Positions 1 through 7,355 of a DNA stretch of 35,457 bases are shown here, one piece after another; the first letter of the stretch is position 1, and each line of letters starts with the position of its first letter. The notes below the pieces were generated by a model, which did no database searches, was not told the DNA's origin, and worked only from the letters and a program-made list of their open reading frames with translations. Where the stretch lies: positions 1-35,457 of the forward strand of contig QCSL01000022.1 of the NCBI GenBank assembly GCA_003209165.1. The letters run 5' to 3'. Position numbers and translations under genes: made by a program. The DNA comes from Synechococcus sp. AG-670-B23. GTDB lineage: Bacteria > Cyanobacteriota > Cyanobacteriia > PCC-6307 > Cyanobiaceae.

Positions 1-484
1 GGGTTGTGCCGCTGGTGACCCCAGCGTTTTCGACGCGTTCGTCCCACCCTTTTTTATTGCTTGTTGGCGAACGAACCTGATCCGCACGCACTACCAAAAC
101 TGTCGGATCCCCTACTCCTCAGGGGAGACCCTCAGGGGAGGATGAATGGGTTGAGTAATCGAGGGCGCTGACCTCTGGGAGTTGGGAGACACCTAGGGGT
201 CTTTTTTGGGGTCCCGGGAGGTCCCACTAGATGTTTGGGTGGAAATTAGAGCCGATCTCAGGGAAACGTCTAAAACAGTTTCAGGAAGTCGCACCCAATC
301 CCCAAATTTACTGATACACCCCCCGTTGTGAGCAGTTCTTTCAGGGGCACGTGAAGACCCAGATAGATTGCCCTGGAATGGATCTCAAGGCATTAAAAGA
401 CCTGCCAAGTGTCACTTAGTCCTGAACCGCGGTCGGTGTAGAGGGCAGGGTAGAAATTAAAAGTTAGGTATTTTTGTATTTTGG
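1..484. other. Gene-free left edge
   Basis: I see no convincing gene here. The stretch holds a short direct repeat (CTCAGGGGAG at about 118-127 and 131-140), a weak hairpin followed by six T at about 187-207, and at 250-261 a copy of the GCCGATCTCAG arm that also forms the inverted repeat at 854-893. The first bases could be the end of a gene cut off by the window edge, but no frame is long enough to judge. Confidence 0.4.
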
Positions 485-640
485 ATGCCTTTCTTTGACA
501 GCAATTTACTAGCGCTTGATTTCATGGGCCAACCTTATCTTGTTGCGGCGGTAAATGGTTTGTTTGTAGACGTTTACCCAGGTTCAGGTAAGTACTTCAT
601 CTTGAAATATCGGTTTCCACCTCGTCATTCAGGACTGTAG
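485..640 (+). CDS. Possible small protein or gene remnant (51 aa)
   Basis: A 51-codon frame from ATG to TAG. Its translation looks protein-like, with a hydrophobic stretch followed by a Gly/Tyr-rich part (PYLVAAVNGLFVDVYPGSGK). There is no recognisable Shine-Dalgarno sequence and I do not recognise the family. It lies alone in a gene-poor region beside other decayed frames, so a remnant of a longer gene is as likely as a functional small protein. Confidence 0.22.
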   Translation: MPFFDSNLLALDFMGQPYLVAAVNGLFVDVYPGSGKYFILKYRFPPRHSGL

Positions 641-853
641 CGGTCGCATCAGATCGGACCGTACGGACGAGGGTTAGGGCAACGGACCCTGAAGAATGCG
701 TAGGATGAACAATTGACAAGACCTACTGCGTAAGTAGGGACCCAACTCTTTGACTGATGCACTGAGTACTTTGTGACATAATTTCAACTCACTAATTAAA
801 AGTTTGACTAAAAATAGTACAAACATCTTTCTTTGCCTAGGCTCAATGCAACG

Positions 854-893
854 TGAGATCGGCCTAATAGATATATCCGTTAGGCCGATCTCA
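854..893. repeat. Perfect 14-bp inverted repeat with 12-nt loop
   Basis: The arms TGAGATCGGCCTAA (854-867) and TTAGGCCGATCTCA (880-893) are perfectly complementary, separated by an AT-rich 12-nt loop. The run GCCGATCTCAG recurs at 250-261, about 630 bases away. No T tract follows, so it is not a normal terminator. It may be a mobile-repeat (MITE-like or REP-like) relic, a recombination or attachment site, or an RNA hairpin. Confidence 0.8.
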
Positions 894-1023
894 GGTTCAA
901 ATGCAGGTAGGACTGAACGCACTGCTGTGCAAAGGGTGAAGCTGGAGGTATGGAAGTGATGCTGAAATCACAAACATCGCAATTGAGGTGGGAAACTTAA
1001 AGTGATTATTTGATGGTCGGTAC

Positions 1024-1041
1024 AGCCTTCCTAGGCTTTTT
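1024..1041 (+). terminator. Weak intrinsic terminator-like hairpin
   Basis: AGCCT and AGGCT form a 5-bp stem around a TCCT loop and are followed by five T. It lies about 115 bases upstream of the outer-membrane protein start. It could end a short upstream transcript or attenuate the leader. The stem is short, so confidence is low. Confidence 0.3.
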
Positions 1042-1154
1042 GAGATTTCTATAAGTAATTGGCTGCATCATGCAAGCTAATTATTTAGGAATGCTGAAGA
1101 TTTTTCCAGGCTGTGCTCCTCTCGTTAACATTCGCTGGACTTGGTTTATTAAGC

Positions 1155-1937
1155 ATGCCCCGCTTGCGCACTCCACTGCTCCTGGGTCTGATTGGTAGTC
1201 TCGTCTCCACTGGTGCTGTTGCACAGGAGGCAGATTCTTCTATGATTCAAATGCTTATCCAGCAAAATGAGGAGCTGCGTGAGCGCATCGAGAAGCTTGA
1301 AGCTGCCTCAAGCTTTACTAGCGCCGAACCTGATGCTTTAGTGCCTAAAAACGGTTTATACGTTCAGGCTGATATTGGCGGCCAGTATCGTGATCTTGCT
1401 GGTGAAGATGGAGACACTGCTACTTACTTTGAGCGTGGCTTCTATGGATCAGCTGGAATAGGTTATAGGTTCTCTCCAAATTTTCGTCTGAGCGCAGAAT
1501 ATGCAAACCAAAGCAGTGACGCAGATAAGGTCTCTGCCGAAGATGCAGGTGGTGGTGTGCCCTACCCAGGGTTGGGTGCTATCACACTAAATCAATATAC
1601 TATCAATGCCTATTATGATGTACCTGGTTTTGGTTATAAAAAACGCATCAGACCATATGTTGGTGTAGGTGTTGGAACTCAGAAGAGCTCACTTATTGGG
1701 ATCTCCAACAGTCTAGCCTCTGAATTTAATCTTTATGCTTTTGGAGAGACATGGGCTCCCCTCGTAACTTTCCAGGCAGGTGCTTCTTACATCGTAAATG
1801 AGAATACTGAGATCTACGCTGGTGGTAAGTACGCTCATGGCAGTGAAATGCTTTTTAGGGGTACTGCCTTTGGAAATCTCCTTCCACAAAGCTCTCGCAA
1901 CTGGAGTGTGAGCGGCGGCGTCCGCTACACCTTCTGA
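1155..1937 (+). CDS. Outer-membrane beta-barrel protein (opacity/OmpA-barrel type)
   Basis: Probably a small exported beta-barrel of the outer membrane. The ATG at 1155 is preferred over an in-frame GTG at 1113 because it gives a compact signal peptide: two Arg, a Leu/Gly-rich core and a cut near VAQ (residues 22-24). Residues 28-51 form a short heptad-like coiled coil (MLIQQNEELRERIEKLEAA). From about residue 65 the chain alternates polar and aromatic/hydrophobic residues in strand-like blocks. It has the Gly-rich signatures of the OMP_b-brl fold (GSAGIGYRFSPNFRLSAEYA, RPYVGVGVGTQ) and ends in the typical C-terminal barrel signal with a final Phe (SVSGGVRYTF). The mature protein is about 236 aa, enough for eight or so strands. 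The coiled coil before the barrel is unusual and could mediate oligomerisation or peptidoglycan contact. The gene stands alone and is followed by a strong terminator. The cargo or role is unknown. Confidence 0.85.
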   Translation: MPRLRTPLLLGLIGSLVSTGAVAQEADSSMIQMLIQQNEELRERIEKLEAASSFTSAEPDALVPKNGLYVQADIGGQYRDLAGEDGDTATYFERGFYGSAGIGYRFSPNFRLSAEYANQSSDADKVSAEDAGGGVPYPGLGAITLNQYTINAYYDVPGFGYKKRIRPYVGVGVGTQKSSLIGISNSLASEFNLYAFGETWAPLVTFQAGASYIVNENTEIYAGGKYAHGSEMLFRGTAFGNLLPQSSRNWSVSGGVRYTF

Positions 1938-2052
1938 GCCCTCAACAAACCTTCTTCACGTCTGGTTCCTCTCTCTAAGGGTCTAAGGGGTTCCTCAGCT
2001 GGACATCAAATCGAAGTAAGGAGTTATGGTCCCAGTACTCGGGGTTTTGTAA

Positions 2053-2083
2053 AGGCAGGACGTTTAGGCGTCCTGCCTTTTTA
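2053..2083 (+). terminator. Strong intrinsic terminator of the OMP gene
   Basis: A perfect 10-bp stem (AGGCAGGACG / CGTCCTGCCT) around a 6-nt loop, followed by TTTTAT. It lies about 115 bases after the stop of the outer-membrane protein gene, the only gene it can serve. Confidence 0.92.
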
Positions 2084-2353
2084 TGTGCCTGACTGAATTT
2101 GTCCTCGACCCGAAATCCTCCAGGGCGATATCCTTCCTTGAGTTGGACGAAAGGGTGACCCGTAAACCTGATGGTGGTGCTCTCCAAACCCAGATCACAG
2201 TGCCCGTCCGCCACTGATGTGCTCCAGTAAATCACGACGGGAGTGGACCTCTGGGTGGGATTGTTGCTGGAGGTTTGCTCCCAATAACAGGATGTTGATA
2301 ATCAACTTCTTTCATAAGACCTTCGGCATACCCCTTACGAAATTCCCTAGGAA

Positions 2354-2455
2354 TTATTCGAGAAGTCTATCGATGCAATATTTTAGAGTTGAGCTGATGC
2401 TCACTGTTGAAGCTTTAAAGTTTGATGATATCTCTACTGCTACTTTCTTTTTCAT
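2354..2455 (-). CDS. Possible small protein (33 aa) or remnant
   Basis: ATG-to-TAA frame starting MKKKVAVEISSNF, a basic start followed by Ser/Thr-rich sequence. There is no clear ribosome binding site. The segment sits in the minus-strand graveyard and could be the C-terminal piece of a broken gene. I do not recognise it. Confidence 0.2.
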   Translation of the reverse strand: MKKKVAVEISSNFKASTVSISSTLKYCIDRLLE

Positions 2456-2580
2456 CTTTGGGGCGAGGACTTTTCTTCTGTCCGTTGATTCACGTTATCT
2501 TTGCAAACAAGTTTTACTTCTTTAAGCAATACCTTCTCTTGCTTTGTTTGAGAAGATCGGTATTGATATTCGAAAAGTAG

Positions 2581-2835
2581 TTAGGGCGTTGCCCTAACTC
2601 TGGCTCTTGAAATCTGCATTCTATAGTTTTCACGCGAGTGTGCTATCAGGTTGTTTCCTGCTGATGCGCCGATGTGACTGAAGAACTCAACATCATCGTG
2701 AGTATGTAGACCGTATTCTTAACCTCTTGATCTGATAACCCACGCTGTATCTCGATAAACTTTGCTATCTGATTCGTGATAAATAAAGTCAATTTGTATC
2801 TTATAAAGTTTGTCATCGTGTCTGCCCATAATCAT
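2581..2835 (-). pseudogene. 84-codon frame with one internal TAA
   Basis: A good start is visible: ATG at 2833-2835 preceded by AGGAAAGGA, one of the best Shine-Dalgarno sequences in the window. The frame reads 38 codons (MIMGRHDDKLYKIQIDFIYH...VIRSRG), meets TAA at 2719-2721, and continues in the same frame for 45 more protein-like codons (EYGLHTHDDVEFFSHIGASA...) to TAA at 2581-2583. The composition on both sides of the stop is alike (charged, aromatic, no low complexity). That points to a formerly intact protein of about 84 aa with a nonsense mutation. A 38-aa truncated product could still be made. Family unknown. Confidence 0.55.
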
Positions 2836-2985
2836 TCAAGTCCTTTCCTCAGTGCCCTCTCTTTAGGTCGCGGATCTTTACCGATCTGTCATCCATCGGT
2901 TCTGCTCCTGGTGGTTTTGATTTCCCTTTGCACTTTGATTTTCATAGTTTTACTGCTTCCTCGTACATGAAACCTCTTTTTTCAC

Positions 2986-3168
2986 TTACTGATTCATGAA
3001 CTCTTGAATTTCCTTGAACTGCTTCTCTTCCCAGTGTTTTCATATTTCTGGTTTGACCACATCAAACTTTTTTTTCTGAGCATCAGTTAGCGAGGTTTCC
3101 AGTTTTGCAAAATCACTGTTAGGAAAGTATTTCTGCGGTGTCGGCAACCCTAAATCTTGATAGTTCAT
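2986..3168 (-). pseudogene. 60-codon frame with one internal TGA
   Basis: Starts at an ATG (3166-3168) with AAGAGG six bases upstream, reads 42 codons (MNYQDLGLPTPQKYFPNSDF...), meets TGA at 3040-3042 and continues in frame for 17 lysine/glutamate-rich codons (KHWEEKQFKEIQEFMNQ) to TAA at 2986-2988. The distal part reads as an amphipathic helix, so the TGA looks like a nonsense mutation in a small helical protein. Family unknown. Confidence 0.5.
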
Positions 3169-3460
3169 CGCTCTGCCTCTTGATTCGTTCTGATTGGTCT
3201 TCAATGACGTTTTTCAAAACCCCATCAGATCAATGCAGTTATGGACTAGGTCTGTCCTGGAGTATTTCGCCGGACTTTCCTCGCCGTGCATTTCATCTAT
3301 ATATAGAGATTGGTCGTCATATCTTCGATGGCCTGGTTTAACTTTCGCGATGCTTCTTCACGATGTCGTTCGGCATGGAATTCGTGGTGTCATCGATGTG
3401 TTCATTCTTCCTTTGCTTGACTCCGCTTTCTTGACTTGTTGATTCACCCTTTGTTTTACG
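3119..3460 (-). pseudogene. Multiply frameshifted remnant of a hydrophilic protein
   Basis: Minus-strand segments follow one another in different frames without gaps. First comes a Lys/Ser/Glu-rich part ending MPNDIVKKHRES, then EEASRKLNQAIEDMTTNLYI, then DEMHGEESPAKYSRTDLVHN, then LKNVIEDQSERIKRQSDELS, which ends at TAA 3119-3121. Each has coding-like composition and each ends soon after the next begins, the pattern expected when indels accumulate in a dead gene of about 110 aa. It overlaps the start of the next small pseudogene (2986-3168). No family recognised. Confidence 0.45.
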
Positions 3461-3734
3461 AATCTAGATATGGTGAAGTAGTTTTTCTTGCGGTGTCGAG
3501 TGAACTCCTCGATAAGATCTACTCATCTTCGCTAAAATGGATACTAATATCCTTTCATGTTAAAAATTTGTGCATAGTTATTGCTAATTAATGTTGTGAA
3601 CTCGACAAGCTTGTTTGCGAATTTCATCCTCTAGCCAGGAATGTAACTACTCCCAGCGCAGACTTATTGCTTTTTCCACGCAGTCTTCGCATAACTCAGA
3701 TACATACAAATACGATATATTTTTGCGAGACATA

Positions 3735-3768
3735 GACCCCCTGTCCCGCGCTTCGGAGGGGGCCTTTT
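3735..3768 (+). terminator. Terminator-like GC hairpin
   Basis: GACCCCCT (3735-3742) and AGGGGGCC (3757-3764) pair with one mismatch around a 14-nt loop and are followed by TTTTGCTTT. It resembles the GC-rich terminators of marine picocyanobacteria. No intact plus-strand gene lies upstream, so it may be an orphan of a lost gene or end a small RNA. Confidence 0.45.
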
Positions 3769-3861
3769 GCTTTCAACCACAAACTCCATTCTTTTGCATA
3801 AAATCTTTCGCCTAGTATCGTTAAGAATACTAGTATTGATGTAACTTTTGGTATTGAAAGA

Positions 3862-4272
3862 CCATTTATCGATAACGCGGTCGCTTAGAAAGAACACGCC
3901 ACTACATCTTTCACTATATTCCATTTGACTCCGAAATGTAGTGAAATTAGTGCGTAAACCCCTCTTCTCATATGTATTACGCTTTAACAGTGAGTACTGC
4001 ATCCATTCATCAAGCCTTTTGAGGCCTTCACTGCGAACTGCTAATGCCGTTCTGTGACCTTCTTCGTGATTCTGCAGGAGTTGAAGCCTGCCCCCTGCTG
4101 TCGGTCTTCAGGTATTCCGGGCCGATCTTGTGGAGCTAGTCTCGTGAGCATGGAAGGTCCAGAACCCTTCACGGCCTCCTCCTCAGACTTTGTTGAGTTA
4201 ACCAGTAAAGGTGCCCAACGCTGACTGAACTAGGTCCTAAAGGGATTCGAGTTGGAACTGCGCCCTACCTCT
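3862..4272 (-). pseudogene. Degraded minus-strand ORF(s)
   Basis: The frame open from 4107 down gives a protein-like stretch (LLQNHEEGHRTALAVRSEGL, then KRLDEWMQYSLLKRNTYEKR) that fades into unlikely sequence near 3862. Upstream, other frames supply matching pieces: a Ser/Glu-rich piece ending near 4100 (SEEEAVKGSGPSMLTRLAPQ) and a short piece at about 4200-4270 with an internal TAG (QFQLESL, stop, DLVQSALGTFTG). A CCCCC tract at about 4090-4094 lies near the likely frame change. The original gene cannot be named. Confidence 0.35.
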
Positions 4273-4297
4273 TCCTCTCATCCCTACCAGGTGGATA

Positions 4298-4573
4298 TCA
4301 AATGCTGGAGGAGTATTGCAAGGACTTCCTGAGTCGTTTCTTGTGACCCCTGCTGTAAGAGGGAAGTATCGTTTCTATACCCTCATATTGGGTCTTCAGA
4401 CCATACACACTTGCCAGCTTTTCAGGTCTCCCTTGAAGCGGTTCAGGGTGTCCTAGGGATGTCGTAAGGACCAAGTACCTCGAACCAAGCACCTGTGCCA
4501 ATTTGGTGAAGTACTCGGGTGGTTCTTGGTCATTCCCTATGACCCTGTAGTCCTTCAACCAACGGTTGAGCAA
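4298..4573 (-). pseudogene. Unrecognised 91-codon ORF, probably a remnant
   Basis: An uninterrupted frame from a TTG codon, beginning with plausible protein sequence (LNRWLKDYRVIGNDQEPPEY, then FTKLAQVLGSRYLVLTTSLG) and ending in a basic tail. It has no good start codon or ribosome binding site and lies directly downstream of the broken gene at 4588-4911. It may be the tail of the same gene family or a separate small protein. No domain is recognised. Confidence 0.3.
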
Positions 4574-4587
4574 CCATAGGGTAAGTG

Positions 4588-4911
4588 CTATGTAAAAAAT
4601 TCCTCTTCCTGTGCTGCCTTGAGTTCCTCGTTGGTCAGGCAGAGGATCTGATGAATGCTCGAGTGTTTGGGCGGCAGTTTGCCTTCCAGTGCATACAGGC
4701 TGTCGTCGATATCGATCTGAAGGAGTTTTGACCAGACCTGTGTATTGATGCCGCTTTGGTCCCTGAGGTCCTAGAAGAGGTCATCGGACAGCGTGTCTTT
4801 TGCTGCTCTGCTCTAATCAGAGCATAGGTCAGATTTGGGTTATCGAACCAAGAGAGAACTGATCGACCCGCCAACCATTCTTTAACCGCTCAGAATCTCA
4901 GGAAGTTTCTT
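4588..4911 (-). pseudogene. Small protein gene broken by two frame changes and a stop
   Basis: The best-preserved dead gene of the graveyard. Reading leftward: a first piece (LKKLPEILSG) up to about 4883; a second frame (AVKEWLAGRSVLSWFDNPNL, then TYALIRAEQQ) to about 4800; then a third frame with a TAG at 4771-4773 (DTLSDDLF, stop, DLRDQSGINT) continuing through QVWSKLLQIDIDDSLYALEG and KHSSIHQILCLTNEELKAA to a TAG at 4588-4590. Joined, the pieces give a continuous acidic helical protein of about 105 aa. I do not recognise the family. Confidence 0.5.
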
Positions 4912-5050
4912 CAGTGGATTTGCAAATAGTCACTATCTCAAAGGAGAATGCCCCACAACGTATCCACTGATTTTATTAAGCAATATCCGCGTCAGCTCAC
5001 ATGCTTAACGCATGCTCCCGGTGTCATGCAATGGCTGCTATCTAGGGAAA

Positions 5051-5067
5051 GCTGAAATCGTTTCAGC
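5051..5067. promoter_or_regulatory. 17-bp palindrome, candidate operator of the glgX-like gene
   Basis: GCTGAAA-TCG-TTTCAGC is a perfect palindrome with 7-bp arms, ending 62 bases before the start of the debranching enzyme gene. Short palindromes with a central CG and A/T-rich half-sites of this kind are typical binding sites of LacI-family sugar regulators; the odd spacing is less common. It could also act as a leader hairpin. No regulator gene is visible in the window. Confidence 0.4.
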
Positions 5068-5129
5068 CTTGGTGAACCACGACGGCTGTTGACTCGTCCC
5101 TCGTTCAAACCTCTACTTCGATTGCCTCT

Positions 5130-7292
5130 ATGACGATTAGCGCTCCTCCTGTTACTGCATCACTTCGGGGCAATCCACTCGAACCACAGGGCACAGCATT
5201 TCGTCGTTACAAGGGCTCGGCGCATCCATTTGGAAGCACTCCGGAAGCAAAAGGGACGAATTTCTCCCTATTCAGCGCGAATGCAACAGCAGTTCAGCTT
5301 TTGCTTTTTACGCATCCAAGCGACAAGACCCCAGTCAAGGTGATCGACCTGGACTCAGGTGACAATCGGAGCTTCAATATCTGGCATGCCTTTATTGAGG
5401 GCGTGAAGCCAGGAATGGGGTATGCCTACAGAGTTGATGGACCCCGGGAACCCTGGAATGGGCACCGCTTCGATCCCGAAAAAGTCTTGATCGACCCGTA
5501 CTCCAATGGAAATTCTCTGGAGTTGTGGGAACGGGGGCCAGCCTGCGTCCCTGGTGACAACGTTCAGACAAGCATGCGAAGCGTGGTGATTGATCTCGAC
5601 GACTACGACTGGGAAGGAGATCTTCCGATCAACCGCGATATGGCTGAAAGTGTCATTTATGAGATGCACGTTGGGGGATTTACAAAGAGTCCCAGTAGTG
5701 GAGTGAAACACCCTGGAACATATTTAGGTCTTATCGAGAAAATTCCCTATCTCAAATCTCTCGGGGTGACTGCAGTTGAACTGTTGCCATGTTGCAGTTT
5801 TGATCACACTGATGTGTTCAAAGAACACGATGGAAGGAAGTTGGTGAATTACTGGGGGTATAGCACGATGGGCTATTTTTCCCCTCATCAGGGATATTGC
5901 GTTTCAGAATCAGAAGGCAACCATATCAAGGAATTCAGAGATATGGTCAAAGCCCTGCACCAAGCAGGAATCGAAGTTATTCTTGATGTAGTTTACAACC
6001 ACACCGATGAGGGCAATCACCAAGGCCCTATGTTTTGTTTCAAAGGTATTGACAATGCAACTTACTATTATTTAACTGGAGCAGATGGCTCGAAAGAATT
6101 TTATTATGACTATACCGGCTGTGGCAATACATTCAATTGCAATCATCCTGTAGGAGAAAAACTAATCCTTGATTCACTGCGTTTCTGGGTTGAAGAAATG
6201 CATGTGGATGGCTTTAGGTTCGATGAAGGTTCCGTTCTCAGCCGAGGTGAAGACGGTGCACCAATGGAACACCCTCCTGTGATCTGGGCAATTGAACTGG
6301 ACGATGTTCTTGGAAAAAGCAAGGTAATCGCAGAAGCGTGGGATGCTGCAGGGCTTTACCAGATTGGTTATTTCCCGGGAGCGCGTTGGGCAGAATGGAA
6401 TGGAAAATATCGTGATTGTATAAGAAGCTTCATCAAAGGAGAGCCTGGAATAATTAGCGAAGTGTCTTCAAGGATTACTGGCAGTTCAGATCTGTACCAA
6501 GGTCGGCATGAACAACCCATCAACAGTGTCAATTTTGTGACAGCTCATGATGGATTTACGTTATACGACCTCACGGCTTATAACGAAAAACACAATTGGG
6601 CCAACGGAGAGGGGAATAATGATGGAATTAATGACAACCTAAGTTGGAACTGCGGAGCTGAAGGTGAAACCAACGACCAATGGATCAATGATCTAAGGAA
6701 GCGTCAGGTTAAAAACTTTGCAACTATCCACATGCTGTCCATGGGTGTCCCCATGATCGTTGGTGGAGATGAATTCATGAGAAGCCAGGGTGGCAACAAC
6801 AATACGTATTGCCATGATAACGAAATTAATTGGTATAACTGGGATCAGATTGCAAACGAAACCAGTGTGGAAATGATTCGTTTTTGGTCAATGCTAATTA
6901 AAAAAAGAGCGAGATACATTAATAATTTCAAAGGTCGCTACTTCACAGGAAAAACTAACAAATATGGACTAAGTGAGGTGGCATGGCATGGAACACAGCT
7001 GAACAACCCCGGCTGGGATGATCCAGAAGCACGTTGCTTTGCCGTGACCTATGGAGACACTGCGGATGACACTGACCAGACAGCCAATATCCACTGCATG
7101 TTCAACATGTACTGGGAAGGTATTGAGTTTCAACTGCCACAGCTTGAGGGCTTGAATTGGTATCGATCGATTGATACCGGCCAACCAACACCAAACGATA
7201 TTACCGAGCCGGAAAACATGGTCAAGATCACAGATAACAGCTACACAGTTGGGGGCAGAAGCATTGTTGTCCTTGTCAGCAAGCCGACATGA
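5130..7292 (+). CDS. glgX: Glycogen debranching enzyme, GlgX/isoamylase type (GH13)
   Basis: Hydrolyses alpha-1,6 branches of glycogen or limit dextrins in the cytosol. The N-terminal CBM48-type domain lies at about residues 30-110 (HPFGSTPEAKGTNFSLFSAN), followed by the GH13 barrel. Catalytic regions are all present: region I DVVYNH (286-291), region II GFRFD with nucleophile Asp365, region III AEAWD with acid/base Glu402, and region IV TAHDGF with Asp474. At 720 aa the length is typical of GlgX/TreX enzymes. Region II continues EGSVLSRGEDG, where isoamylases usually have a DLA-type sequence, a mild deviation. No signal peptide is seen. ATG 5130 is chosen because the CBM48 starts soon after. 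The next gene follows after 63 bases without a terminator, so co-transcription is likely. Many cyanobacteria carry a second debranching enzyme; this copy sits among accessory genes, so its substrate may differ from housekeeping glycogen. Confidence 0.92.
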   Translation: MTISAPPVTASLRGNPLEPQGTAFRRYKGSAHPFGSTPEAKGTNFSLFSANATAVQLLLFTHPSDKTPVKVIDLDSGDNRSFNIWHAFIEGVKPGMGYAYRVDGPREPWNGHRFDPEKVLIDPYSNGNSLELWERGPACVPGDNVQTSMRSVVIDLDDYDWEGDLPINRDMAESVIYEMHVGGFTKSPSSGVKHPGTYLGLIEKIPYLKSLGVTAVELLPCCSFDHTDVFKEHDGRKLVNYWGYSTMGYFSPHQGYCVSESEGNHIKEFRDMVKALHQAGIEVILDVVYNHTDEGNHQGPMFCFKGIDNATYYYLTGADGSKEFYYDYTGCGNTFNCNHPVGEKLILDSLRFWVEEMHVDGFRFDEGSVLSRGEDGAPMEHPPVIWAIELDDVLGKSKVIAEAWDAAGLYQIGYFPGARWAEWNGKYRDCIRSFIKGEPGIISEVSSRITGSSDLYQGRHEQPINSVNFVTAHDGFTLYDLTAYNEKHNWANGEGNNDGINDNLSWNCGAEGETNDQWINDLRKRQVKNFATIHMLSMGVPMIVGGDEFMRSQGGNNNTYCHDNEINWYNWDQIANETSVEMIRFWSMLIKKRARYINNFKGRYFTGKTNKYGLSEVAWHGTQLNNPGWDDPEARCFAVTYGDTADDTDQTANIHCMFNMYWEGIEFQLPQLEGLNWYRSIDTGQPTPNDITEPENMVKITDNSYTVGGRSIVVLVSKPT

Positions 7293-7355
7293 GCTAGCTC
7301 GACATCCCCACACACCAACAAAACTGACAAAACCACCCTCTTTTTTACACGAATC

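Larger units (their letters stand above)
2236..5050. other. Gene graveyard between the OMP gene and the glgX-like gene
   Basis: No long intact gene is present in about 2.8 kb. Reading the minus strand frame by frame shows a series of protein-like segments broken by stop codons and frame changes; the clearest are listed as separate entries. One plus-strand terminator-like hairpin is present. All fragments run leftward on the minus strand, so this may be a decayed operon or a row of small single genes. Confidence 0.6.

Noticed and set aside
187-207. Hairpin with six T near the left edge as a terminator
   Set aside because: Only four contiguous base pairs form before a mismatch, and no gene ends upstream.
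674-922. 82-codon minus-strand frame in the left gene-poor region
   Set aside because: It runs through the perfect inverted repeat at 854-893, has unlikely composition and no ribosome binding site or domain.
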